This document shows, one piece after another, positions 1-7,330 of a stretch of DNA of 12,032 nucleotides. Numbering within the stretch: position 1 is the stretch's first letter; every line of letters starts with the position of its first letter. The position numbers and the translations under genes are program-made. The DNA is taken from the NCBI GenBank assembly GCA_964388985.1, contig CAYMCJ010000032.1, forward strand, positions 1 through 12,032, read 5' to 3'. The notes beneath the pieces are model-generated. The model did no database searches and was not told the DNA's origin. It was given only the letters and a program-made list of their open reading frames with translations. Source of the DNA: CAYMCJ01 sp964388985 (lineage in GTDB: Bacteria > Patescibacteriota > Patescibacteriia > Patescibacteriales > CAYMCJ01).

Positions 1-40
1 TTTTGGCTTTGGTTGGCGATTCAACGATTATTAAGTCCAT
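1..40 (-). CDS. topA: DNA topoisomerase I, N-terminal start only (runs off the window edge)
   Basis: On the minus strand an ATG at 38-40 opens a frame reading MDLIIVESPTKAK before the window ends. This is the characteristic start of the Toprim domain of bacterial type IA topoisomerases, whose consensus is (L/V)VIVESPxKAKTI; the glutamate of VES is the first acidic active-site residue of that domain. The enzyme relaxes negatively supercoiled DNA. Only 13 codons are visible, so completeness cannot be judged. The gene lies downstream of dprA on the same strand, and dprA-topA is a common bacterial gene pair, which supports the call. No Shine-Dalgarno is visible before the ATG. A long inverted repeat fills most of the gap between the two genes. 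Confidence 0.88.
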   Translation of the reverse strand, partial: MDLIIVESPTKAK

Positions 41-81
41 ATTAAATGTTTAAATTATTTTGCTACACTGTAAATGGTGAT

Positions 82-214
82 AATTTCTAATTTCTAATTC
101 ACCTAATTTCTAATAAAATTCCAAATGTTTAATAACTAAATTTAAAACAGTTTATTATTAGATATTTTAAATTTAAGCATTTTATTAGAAATTAGAAATT
201 GTAATTTAGAAATT
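82..214. repeat. Inverted repeat in the dprA-topA gap, gene-less relative of the repeat around the S23 gene
   Basis: The arms are 82-119 and 179-214. The left arm is built of AATTTCT-like heptamers followed by AATTCACCT and AATTTCTAATAAAAT; the right arm is the inverse with a diverged outer part. The left arm is nearly the same sequence as the arms at 2254-2284 and 2680-2717. It is also followed by CCAAATG, which occurs at the start of the four-helix-bundle gene. The roughly 60 bp between the arms has no reading frame of note. In the RNA it would form a long A+U hairpin between dprA and topA. Function is unknown. Confidence 0.8.
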
Positions 215-221
215 AAGCGCC

Positions 222-1325
222 TTAGCGCGCTAACACATACTGCATTCCTCCTAAATTTTTTACCATTCCTTTCATCTCCATAATAGTCAGTGTACTATTA
301 ATTGTGGATGTGTCAAGTTTTGTTAAACGTACGACTTCATCAATATGAATTGGTTCATGGGACAGCTGGGCAATAATTTTTTCTTCTTGGGCTGACTCGG
401 GAATTATTTTTTTATTGTCAATATAGGCGGTAATTTGGGCCAAATCAAGGGTTTCAATAATATCTTGGGCGGCGGTTGTCGGCTTAGCCCCCATTTTAAT
501 AAGTTTGTTCGGACCAACGGAAGCGGGTGAAAATATATTGCCCGGCACCGCGAAAACTTCGCGGTTTTGCTCAAGAGAATGCATGGCCGTAATCAGGGCG
601 CCGGATTTTTCTCCGGCCTCAACCACTAAAGTTCCAAGAGACAAACCGGATATTACGCGGTTTCTTTGCGGGAAATTATGTCTTAATGGTTGCGTGCCCG
701 GAGGAAATTCGGAAATAACGCCGCCGTTGCTACCTATTATTTTATCGGCCAAATATCTGTTGGCTGAGGGGTAAAGGCTTTGTCTATCCAGGCCCGACCC
801 CAAAACCGCGATTGTTTTTCCGCCCATATCCAGAGCCGTCAGGTGGGCCAAAGTATCTATGCCTAAGGCCAGACCGCTTACAATGGTTAGTTTGTTTTGC
901 GCCAAATCCCTGACAATCCTTTCGGTCGCTTGCTGGCCGTAGCCCGTACATTTTCTTGTGCCCACGACCGCTAGCCTGAATTCATCATTTAAATCAAGTT
1001 TTCCCTTGTAATACAATAACGGCGGCGGATTATAGATTTCTTTTAAAAGTTTTGGATAAATTTTGCTGTTAATAGTGGCTATTTTTATGTTTTCTTTGTC
1101 TAAATCGGCAATAATCTGTTCTAGATTGATTTTAACTCTGGCGGAGATGAATTCTGCCGCGATATTTTCTTCAATTCCGGCGTTTTTAAATTCTTTCAAT
1201 GAGGCAGTGAAGGCGTTTTTTAAATTTAAATCAGTCCGGGAAAAATATTTTATTATTTTTTTAAATCTGGCCGGACCAAATTTTGGGAAATGATTTAGCC
1301 CAATCCAGTATTTTAATTCTTCCAT
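222..1325 (-). CDS. dprA: DNA processing protein DprA (ssDNA-binding RecA loader)
   Basis: DprA binds incoming single-stranded DNA during natural transformation and loads RecA on it. The 367-residue protein has the full three-part layout. There is an N-terminal helical domain (about 1-95). A Rossmann-like core follows (about 100-295), with VVGTRKCTGYG at 120-130, the SGLALGID phosphate-binding loop at 150-157, AVLGSGLD at 173-180, the FPQRNRVISGLS segment at 218-229 and EKSGALITA at 239-247. The C-terminal winged-helix domain (about 310-367) resembles the DML1/TrmB-type domain of longer DprA proteins. The start MEELKYWIGLN fits the family. No Shine-Dalgarno precedes it, but a sigma70-type promoter lies about 40 bp upstream. 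The gene is divergent from yebC and followed by topA. It suggests capacity for DNA uptake, although no com genes are in view. Confidence 0.95.
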   Translation of the reverse strand: MEELKYWIGLNHFPKFGPARFKKIIKYFSRTDLNLKNAFTASLKEFKNAGIEENIAAEFISARVKINLEQIIADLDKENIKIATINSKIYPKLLKEIYNPPPLLYYKGKLDLNDEFRLAVVGTRKCTGYGQQATERIVRDLAQNKLTIVSGLALGIDTLAHLTALDMGGKTIAVLGSGLDRQSLYPSANRYLADKIIGSNGGVISEFPPGTQPLRHNFPQRNRVISGLSLGTLVVEAGEKSGALITAMHSLEQNREVFAVPGNIFSPASVGPNKLIKMGAKPTTAAQDIIETLDLAQITAYIDNKKIIPESAQEEKIIAQLSHEPIHIDEVVRLTKLDTSTINSTLTIMEMKGMVKNLGGMQYVLAR

Positions 1326-1364
1326 AAGATTTTTTTAAATATGAATTTTATTTACTGTTTAAAT

Positions 1365-1393
1365 ATTATACACGACCTTGATTTTTATTTCAA
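1365..1393 (-). promoter_or_regulatory. Sigma70-type promoter for dprA
   Basis: Read on the minus strand, TTGAAA (1388-1393) and TATAAT (1365-1370) are separated by exactly 17 bp (1371-1387). This is a near-consensus sigma70 arrangement. Transcription would start near 1358 and give a leader of roughly 30 nt before the dprA ATG at 1325. It is the clearest two-box promoter in the window. Confidence 0.7.
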
Positions 1394-1428
1394 TTTATGT
1401 TAAGATTATAGTGTTTTTAGTTAACCAT

Positions 1429-1499
1429 AACTTATAATTTATAATTTACAATCTATATTAATTATTTAAACCGGAGTTGTAAATTATAATTTGTAAGTT
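1429..1499. repeat. Inverted repeat of heptamer units upstream of yebC
   Basis: The arms 1429-1451 and 1477-1499 are 23 nt each and match at 21 positions as inverse complements; the loop is 25 nt. The left arm reads as consecutive 7-mers (AACTTAT, AATTTAT, AATTTAC). It ends 23 bp before the yebC start, so the yebC leader would carry this hairpin if transcription begins upstream of it. The rest of the 1326-1522 gap holds only the dprA promoter and A+T-rich sequence; I could not pick a convincing yebC promoter. Confidence 0.75.
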
Positions 1500-1522
1500 A
1501 TTTTAATATTTTAACTAAGATT

Positions 1523-2236
<714 letters not shown>

Positions 2237-2253
2237 GAATAAATTGAATTTCT

Positions 2254-2717
2254 AATTCCTAATTCACCTAATTTCTAATAAAATGCCAAATGATAAAATG
2301 TCTAAAAAGTATGATTTGGAAGAAAGAACAGCAAAATTTGGTGAAGAAATAATTGTTTTATGTAAAAAATTATCAAGAAATGATATTACATATAGAATTA
2401 TTTTACAACTTGTTGGAGCGGGAGCTGGAGCAGGTTCTAATTATTGTGAAGCGGATTGTGCTGAAAGTAATAAAGATTTTATTCATAAAATGGCAATTGC
2501 CAACAAAGAAGCTAAAGAATCAAAACATTTTTTGCGTATGACAAGTAAAGCATGCCCAGAATTTGCTTTTCTTGCTCGTAAACTTTGGAAAGAAGGGCAT
2601 GAACTAAATTTAATATTTACTACGATTATTAAAAAAGCAAAAATGAAAATAAAATAACATTTAGATTTAGGCCTTAATAATTTTATTAGAAATTAGAAAT
2701 TAGGTGAATTAGGAATT
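2254..2717. mobile_element. Inverted-repeat-bounded module carrying an S23-type gene, inserted between yebC and ruvC
   Basis: The left arm (2254-2284) and right arm (2680-2717) are inverse complements. They match over all 31 positions of the left arm if one extra 7-nt unit (ATTTCTA) in the right arm is skipped. The arms enclose one gene. The same arm sequence occurs at 82-119. The module separates yebC from ruvC, which are usually adjacent. There is no transposase and I see no convincing target-site duplication, so mobility is inferred from the repeat structure and position; it could be a non-autonomous element or a recombination cassette. Confidence 0.55.
2283..2657 (+). CDS. Four-helix-bundle protein, S23/bAvd-like family
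   Basis: The 124-residue protein matches the family first described as the S23 open reading frame within 23S rRNA intervening sequences, related to the bAvd accessory protein of diversity-generating retroelements. Visible family traits are the YDLEERTAKFGEEII first helix (10-24), the GAGAGSNYCEADCAESNKDF turn and helix (47-66), the KEAKESKHFLRM helix (75-86), and a basic C-terminus (KKAKMKIK). There is no signal peptide or catalytic motif; members are predicted helical bundles that can form oligomers, with unknown cellular function. The ATG at 2283 lies at the inner end of the left repeat arm, so the leading MPNDK is partly repeat-derived. The in-frame ATG at 2298 (MSKKYDLEER) is an equally good start. 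No Shine-Dalgarno precedes either. The gene looks more A+T-rich than its neighbours, consistent with a separate origin. Confidence 0.85.
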   Translation: MPNDKMSKKYDLEERTAKFGEEIIVLCKKLSRNDITYRIILQLVGAGAGAGSNYCEADCAESNKDFIHKMAIANKEAKESKHFLRMTSKACPEFAFLARKLWKEGHELNLIFTTIIKKAKMKIK

Positions 2718-2754
2718 TTAAATGATTGCAATATTTTAATAATAGTTTTATAAA

Positions 2755-3255
2755 ATGACTCAAATAGCTAATACAATAATTCTCGGTATTGATCCCGGCA
2801 TTGCCGATACCGGTTATGGGGTTATTAAAAAAAACAGGTCTGACAACCTGGTTTGTATTACTTATGGTTCAATCAAAACTTTGGCCGGCTTGGCGATGCC
2901 CAACAGATTATCCATAATAAACGAAGAATTAACAAAAATAATAAAAAAATATAAACCAAAGTTAATTGCGGTGGAGCAATTATTTTTTTGTAAGAACGTG
3001 AAAACCGCTCTGATGGTCGGTCAGGCCAGGGGAGTAATTTTATTAACCGGCGAGCAGAATAAAATTCCCATGGTTGAATTTACGCCCCTGCAGGTTAAGC
3101 AGGCGGTAGCGGCTTATGGGCAGGCCGGCAAAATGCAGGTGCAGAAAATGGTAAAAATATTACTTAATTTAGATAAATTGCCAAGGCCGGACGATGCGGC
3201 CGATGCTTTGGCCGTAGCGATTTGCGCCGCTAATAATAACCAAAATTTAAAATAA
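2755..3255 (+). CDS. ruvC: Crossover junction endodeoxyribonuclease RuvC
   Basis: RuvC resolves Holliday junctions by symmetric cleavage during recombination. The 166-residue protein is of normal length and carries all four acidic catalytic positions of the RNase H-like fold: D13 in ILGIDPGIADTGYG, E74 in IAVEQLFF, and D147 and D150 in RPDDAADALA. The conserved FTPLQVKQAVAAYGQAGKMQVQKMV segment (109-133) also fits the family, with VKQAV in place of the more usual VKKAV. ruvA and ruvB, often next door, are not here. No Shine-Dalgarno is visible before the ATG at 2755; the start is chosen because only about eight residues precede the first beta-strand. The gene sits 37 bp beyond the right arm of the S23 module. 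Confidence 0.95.
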   Translation: MTQIANTIILGIDPGIADTGYGVIKKNRSDNLVCITYGSIKTLAGLAMPNRLSIINEELTKIIKKYKPKLIAVEQLFFCKNVKTALMVGQARGVILLTGEQNKIPMVEFTPLQVKQAVAAYGQAGKMQVQKMVKILLNLDKLPRPDDAADALAVAICAANNNQNLK

Positions 3256-3326
3256 CTTATAACTTATAACCGATAACACAAGGCAGTTGCTCGTGAATAT
3301 GGGTTATGAGTTATTGGTTATAAGTT
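3254..3326. repeat. Inverted repeat of heptamer units between ruvC and glgA1
   Basis: Arms 3261-3279 and 3308-3326 are inverse complements over about 17 of 19 positions, with a 28-nt spacer. The left side is a run of 7-mers (AACTTAT, AACTTAT, AACCGAT) that begins in the ruvC stop codon. The right side has the matching inverse heptamers and ends 4 bp before the glgA1 ribosome-binding site. As RNA it would form a hairpin at the ruvC/glgA1 boundary, possibly damping read-through, but there is no T-tract to make it a standard terminator. Confidence 0.75.
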
Positions 3327-3330
3327 TATA

Positions 3331-3339
3331 GAGGTGATT
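3331..3339 (+). promoter_or_regulatory. Strong Shine-Dalgarno that fixes the glgA1 start
   Basis: GAGGTGATT is an extended match to the anti-Shine-Dalgarno (complement of the 16S rRNA 3' end) and ends 9 nt before the ATG at 3349. An in-frame GTG at 3334 lies inside this site, so it cannot be the start. The true N-terminus is therefore MSKKLKIVSISSE. Several neighbours (yebC, ruvC, GH57) have no comparable site. Confidence 0.8.
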
Positions 3340-3348
3340 TGTAATATT

Positions 3349-4866
3349 ATGTCTAAAAAATTAAAAATAGTTTCAATATCCTCTGAAGTGGCTCCGTTTT
3401 CCAAAACCGGGGGTTTGGGCGATGTGGCTCGCAGTTTGCCCAAAGCGATTAAAAGATTAGGTCATGAAGTCATGGTTATTACTCCTTTTTATGGTCAGAT
3501 AATTAACAAAAAGAAGTATGGCTTAAAATTAATTTATAAAGACGTTGAAGTGTATCTTAATTCGCGCGAAACAGTTCATATTAATTACTGGAGAAGTTAT
3601 TTAATGAAAGGTTTGCCGGTTTATTTTATTGAAAATAAAAAATATTTTTCTCAGCGCAAAAAATTATACGGGTCCAGCCACGAAAACGCCCGTTTTTTAA
3701 TTTTTGATGTTGCTTCCTTGAAATTAATTTCCTTGCTTAAGTTTGAAGCCGATATAGTTCATTGTCATGATTGGCAAACCGGTTTAATCCCGTTTTATTT
3801 AAAAACCGATTTTCGTTATTCTAAGACTTTGCGGAAAGCCAAAACTGTTTTTACCATCCATAATTTAGTTTTTCAGTTTGGCCAAAATTGGTGGCAAGCG
3901 CCGCTCAAGAAAAAGGATTATGGCCGCAAAAGAATTCCCCATATAGCTGATCCCAATATTGAATATATTAATTTTGCCAAACGGGCAATTTTAAAAGCGG
4001 ACGTTATCAGTACGGTCAGTGAGCAATATCGGGAAGAAATTATGACAAAAAAATTTGGCCAGGATTTGCACCGCATATTAAAAAATCGCGAGGACAGGTT
4101 GTTCGGCATCATAAATGGCATTGATTACAAAGCTTATAATCCGGCCAATGATGCGGGTTTGTTTAAAAATTATGATTATCGGAAAATCCATAGAAAAAAA
4201 TTAAACAAAGAATATCTGCAAAAATTGTTGAATTTTCCGATTGATAGGGATATACCGGTTATTGGTTTGACCTCAAGGGTTACTTTTCAGAAAGGTTTTG
4301 AATTGATAATTCGGCTGCTTGAGCATCTGACGCGGTTGGATGTTCAGATTGTAATTGTGGGCGATGGTGATAAGATATATATAGATGAATTAAAAAAATA
4401 TCATAAAAAGAATCCCAAAAAGATGATTTGGCTGCCCTTTAAGGATTATGAAAAATTTGAAACTTTAATTTACGCCGGGGCCGATATTTTTTTACTGCCT
4501 TCGCACCATGAACCTTGCGGCATTAATCAGTTAATCGCTATGCGTTATGGCTGCATTCCGGTTGTCAGGCGTGTGGGCGGGCTGTATGATACGGTAATTA
4601 ACTTTGACCCCAGAAAAAACAAAGGCAGCGGCTTTAGTTTTAGCCGGTTTGATGTTTTTCCTCTTTATGGCGCCATAATAAGGGCCTTGGAAACCTATCG
4701 GCATAGAAAAATTTGGCGGGATTTAATGGTGCGGGCAATGCGCGAATCAAACTCTTGGGAAATTCCGGCTAAAAAGTATGTATCCTTATATAGAAATGCG
4801 ATGAGGCTTAAAAATGGGAGTGGAAACGGAAAAAAGAGCGGGAAGAAAAAAACCGGTAAATTATAA
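3349..4866 (+). CDS. glgA: Glycogen/starch synthase (GT5), paralogue 1
   Basis: It transfers glucose from a sugar nucleotide (ADP-glucose in most bacteria) to the non-reducing end of an alpha-1,4-glucan. The 505-residue protein shows the GT5 GT-B fold. The N-terminal domain has SKTGGLGDVARSLP (18-31; K19 and the glycine loop bind the nucleotide-sugar), VHCHDWQTGLIP (137-148) and TIHN (169-172). The C-terminal domain has INGIDYKAYNP (255-265), TSRVTFQKG (308-316, with R310 and K315 at the phosphate-binding positions) and PSHHEPCGINQLIAMRYG (384-401), whose E388 matches the conserved glutamate. Most relatives have SRFEPCGL, so the HH is a variant. The tail (488-505) is rich in Lys and Gly and lies outside the fold. 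The GH57 gene starts 14 bp downstream, suggesting co-transcription. Confidence 0.93.
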   Translation: MSKKLKIVSISSEVAPFSKTGGLGDVARSLPKAIKRLGHEVMVITPFYGQIINKKKYGLKLIYKDVEVYLNSRETVHINYWRSYLMKGLPVYFIENKKYFSQRKKLYGSSHENARFLIFDVASLKLISLLKFEADIVHCHDWQTGLIPFYLKTDFRYSKTLRKAKTVFTIHNLVFQFGQNWWQAPLKKKDYGRKRIPHIADPNIEYINFAKRAILKADVISTVSEQYREEIMTKKFGQDLHRILKNREDRLFGIINGIDYKAYNPANDAGLFKNYDYRKIHRKKLNKEYLQKLLNFPIDRDIPVIGLTSRVTFQKGFELIIRLLEHLTRLDVQIVIVGDGDKIYIDELKKYHKKNPKKMIWLPFKDYEKFETLIYAGADIFLLPSHHEPCGINQLIAMRYGCIPVVRRVGGLYDTVINFDPRKNKGSGFSFSRFDVFPLYGAIIRALETYRHRKIWRDLMVRAMRESNSWEIPAKKYVSLYRNAMRLKNGSGNGKKSGKKKTGKL

Positions 4867-4880
4867 AATTAATTTAATAT

Positions 4881-6068
4881 ATGAAAAAAGATATTAATAA
4901 TAGATTAATTTGGATAAATTTTCTGCATTTTTATCAGCCGGCCAATGCCGACGGCCACATTATTAAAGAGGCGACCGAGATGAGCTATTGGCGGATAATT
5001 AGAGCTCTGGAAGAAAACCTAGATATTAAATTTACCCTAAATATTACCGGTTGCCTTATTTTGCGCTGGGAAGAATTAAAATATTTTGATTTAATAAAAA
5101 GAATAAAAGAGTTGGTTGGAAGGGGCCAAATTGAATTAACCGGTTCAGCCGCTTATCATCCGATTTTGCCGTTAATTCCGGAAAAGGAAGCTTTAACCCA
5201 GATAAAAGAAAACAAAGATATATTAGAGCATTTTTTTGGAAAAAATATAAAATTAAAAGGTTTTTTTCTGCCGGAGATGGCTTATAGTTCAAAAGTGGCC
5301 AAATTAATAAAAGAACAAGGCTATGATTGGCTGATTCTGGATGAAATTATTTGCCTTGGCGAGTTGGGGAAAGTTGATTTTTCAAAAATATATCAGGACA
5401 GCTCCAGCGGCCTTAAAATTGTTTTCCGTTCGCGGAAATTTTCCAAATGTTATGTGCCGGATTTATTAAATGAGGAAATCAAAAAAATTGATTTAAAAAA
5501 TCCTTATATTACGGCCACTGACGCGGAATTATACGGCTTAAGGCACAACGACCCAACGGCGGAGTTTGAAAAATTACTTAAAAATAAGAGTTTAGAAACT
5601 TTTAAAATTTCCGAGTTTATTGACAATCATAAACAAATAAAAAAAATTAAGCCTCTTTCCGGCAGCTGGGAGACAACCGCCAAGGAATTAAAACAAAAGA
5701 AGCCTTTTGCCCTGTGGCATGACAAAAATAATAAAATTCAGCAAAAATTGTGGAAATTGGCTAATTTAGCTTACGACACGGTTGAATATTATAAGAAGGA
5801 TAGTAATTACGGTTGGGCGCGTTGGCATCTGGTACGCGGCTTGTCCAGTTGCACTTTTTGGTGGGCCAGCGCTAAAGACTTTCGTTTATTCGGGTCAATT
5901 TCCTGGAGTCCGGATGAAATTGAAAGAGGTATAAACGAATTTATTAGGGCGATCCGCGCCCTTGATGACGCTACCACCCGCTTAGCTAAAATAAAAGCTG
6001 AAAAATTAAATATCAAAATAAAGCAAATGGTTTGGGATAAACATTGGAAGTATTACTGGAAAAAATAA
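4881..6068 (+). CDS. Glycoside hydrolase family 57 alpha-glucan enzyme
   Basis: The 395-residue protein has the five GH57 conserved regions in order: LHFYQP (15-20, a variant of the HQP motif), RGQIELTGSAAYHPILPLIP (81-100), FFLPEMAYS (128-136; E132 is the expected nucleophile), ITATDAELYG (210-219; D214 is the expected acid/base), and the aromatic region around 309-328 (NYGWARW to FWW). GH57 enzymes act on alpha-glucans as amylases, 4-alpha-glucanotransferases, branching enzymes or amylopullulanases. The sequence alone does not say which, though the length is short for the roughly 520-residue branching enzymes. There is no signal peptide, so a cytoplasmic role in storage-glucan turnover is likely. 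It follows glgA1 by 14 bp without a Shine-Dalgarno, probably in the same transcript. Confidence 0.9.
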   Translation: MKKDINNRLIWINFLHFYQPANADGHIIKEATEMSYWRIIRALEENLDIKFTLNITGCLILRWEELKYFDLIKRIKELVGRGQIELTGSAAYHPILPLIPEKEALTQIKENKDILEHFFGKNIKLKGFFLPEMAYSSKVAKLIKEQGYDWLILDEIICLGELGKVDFSKIYQDSSSGLKIVFRSRKFSKCYVPDLLNEEIKKIDLKNPYITATDAELYGLRHNDPTAEFEKLLKNKSLETFKISEFIDNHKQIKKIKPLSGSWETTAKELKQKKPFALWHDKNNKIQQKLWKLANLAYDTVEYYKKDSNYGWARWHLVRGLSSCTFWWASAKDFRLFGSISWSPDEIERGINEFIRAIRALDDATTRLAKIKAEKLNIKIKQMVWDKHWKYYWKK

Positions 6069-6069
6069 T

Positions 6070-6246
6070 CTACGAATTACAAATTTTTACGAATATACAA
6101 ATGATATATTATTTACCTATTTACAATATTACAATTATTTACTTTTTTATATATTCTTGAATTTATATATAAATAACTTATTGTAAATAGTGGTAAATTA
6201 TTATAATTAAATAATTCGTATATTCGTAAAAATTTGTAATTCGTAG
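6070..6246. repeat. 177-bp palindromic element with perfect 29-bp terminal inverted repeats
   Basis: Arms 6070-6098 and 6218-6246 are perfect inverse complements over 29 bp, starting CTACGAATTACAAA. Inner segments near 6112-6127 and 6180-6200 (ATTTACCTATTTACAATA and its near-inverse) extend the pairing. The middle is nearly pure A+T with no reading frame. It starts 2 bp after the GH57 stop and fills most of the 200-bp gap before the phosphotransferase. A further copy of AATTCGTAG follows at 6253-6261 and merges into that gene's ribosome-binding site. It looks like a miniature inverted-repeat element without its own transposase; as RNA it would form a very stable hairpin splitting the glucan cluster. 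Confidence 0.85.
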
Positions 6247-6259
6247 GGAAGCAATTCGT

Positions 6260-6264
6260 AGGAG
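6260..6264 (+). promoter_or_regulatory. Ribosome-binding site of the APH-fold gene, partly formed by repeat sequence
   Basis: AGGAG lies 4 nt before the ATG at 6269. Its first bases belong to a repeated ATTCGTAG unit of the adjacent palindromic element. Confidence 0.6.
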
Positions 6265-6268
6265 TTAT

Positions 6269-7291
6269 ATGAATAAAATTTTACATCTTTTTGATGAACA
6301 ATATGTTTTGGATTTGTTTAAGAAAAAGTTATTGCCGAAATATCCGTCTTTTCGGGCAATAAAGAAAATTAAAATAATACCGATTAAAAAAAATATCTGG
6401 GATTATACCTACCATGTAGTAATTAAATTTGAAACAAAATTTATAACTAAAGATAACAAAATTAAACAGTTGCCCATTTATTGTTCGGCTCATAGCGATG
6501 AGCCCAGGAAAAATGTTTATTCCGGGCTAAAATTTCTCTGGGGCAATAGCTTTAATAAAGGTTATCTTTCCATCCCTCACCCCTTGTTTTATTCAAATTA
6601 TTTTAAAGCTACTTTTTATCGGGGCGTGGCCGGGAAAAATTTATATAAATTTATAAGGGAAAAAAATTTTAAAGAGATTGAAACTATTTTGCCAAAAGCC
6701 GCCGCTTGGTTTTATAAGCTGCATGGTTTGCCGGTCGCCGAAGCTAAAAATTTTAATCAGGCCAACAGCCGAATAAAAACCGTAATTCCGGGGAAAGAGT
6801 ATATTCTAAAAAAAATTAAAAATAATTATCCCGAATTTTATAATTTTTACTGTCAGGCTTATGATATTTTTATTAAGCGGGAAGAGAGTTTTTTGGCCGA
6901 TAAGAAAAATCGTTGGCTTATCCATGGCGACGCTCATCCGGAAAATGTTATAAAGATGAGCAAACATAAATTAGCGGTAATTGACTTTACCGATCTTTGT
7001 TTAGCCGACTATGCTCGGGATTTGGGTTGCTTTCTGCAGCAGCTTGAATATATGGCGAACAGAAAAATTAATAATCCCAAATATACAAAAAAAATTAAAA
7101 AAATATTTTTGGAAAATTATTTGGAAAATGCTAAAATAAAATTAGATGATAATTTAAAAGAAAGAATTAATAACTATTATAATTGGACCGCTGTTAGAAC
7201 AACTACTTTTTTTCTTTTCCAGAAGCCGACCCAGCCGGAAATGGCGCGGGAACTTATTGACCAAATTAAAAAGAATTTAAATATAAATTAA
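6269..7291 (+). CDS. APH/choline-kinase-fold phosphotransferase, substrate unknown
   Basis: The C-terminal lobe has the catalytic loop LIHGDAHPENVI (217-228), with D221 as the expected catalytic base and N226 as metal ligand. It is followed by AVIDFTDLCLADYARDLG (236-253), whose D239 matches the metal-binding aspartate of the IDF/DFG-like motif. These are hallmarks of the aminoglycoside/choline/homoserine kinase superfamily (APH). The N-terminal lobe is divergent, with an AHSDEPRKN segment near 74-82. The length of 340 residues is normal. Substrates in the superfamily range from aminoglycosides to choline, maltose and other small hydroxyl compounds. Its place between glucan enzymes makes a sugar or sugar derivative plausible, but that is only context. 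There is no evidence that it is a resistance gene. AGGAG precedes the ATG. Confidence 0.8.
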   Translation: MNKILHLFDEQYVLDLFKKKLLPKYPSFRAIKKIKIIPIKKNIWDYTYHVVIKFETKFITKDNKIKQLPIYCSAHSDEPRKNVYSGLKFLWGNSFNKGYLSIPHPLFYSNYFKATFYRGVAGKNLYKFIREKNFKEIETILPKAAAWFYKLHGLPVAEAKNFNQANSRIKTVIPGKEYILKKIKNNYPEFYNFYCQAYDIFIKREESFLADKKNRWLIHGDAHPENVIKMSKHKLAVIDFTDLCLADYARDLGCFLQQLEYMANRKINNPKYTKKIKKIFLENYLENAKIKLDDNLKERINNYYNWTAVRTTTFFLFQKPTQPEMARELIDQIKKNLNIN

Positions 7292-7330
7292 TTTAAACCC
7301 TCTTAACTCCTTTTAATTTTTTTCAGCCTT

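Noticed and set aside
505..774. Plus-strand frame opposite dprA
   Set aside because: It is a shadow of conserved DprA coding sequence, with no independent support.
2283..2657. S23 gene as part of a 23S rRNA intervening sequence or a diversity-generating retroelement
   Set aside because: No rRNA sequence, reverse transcriptase or template/variable repeat is nearby.
2254..2717. A conventional insertion sequence
   Set aside because: There is no transposase and no clear target-site duplication, and the enclosed gene is an S23-type helical bundle.
3334..3348. GTG at 3334 as the glgA1 start
   Set aside because: The codon lies inside the Shine-Dalgarno; the ATG at 3349 has proper spacing and gives a normal GT5 N-terminus.
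6269..7291. Antibiotic-resistance aminoglycoside phosphotransferase
   Set aside because: Only the general APH catalytic motifs are visible; the context is alpha-glucan metabolism and the N-lobe does not resemble known resistance enzymes.
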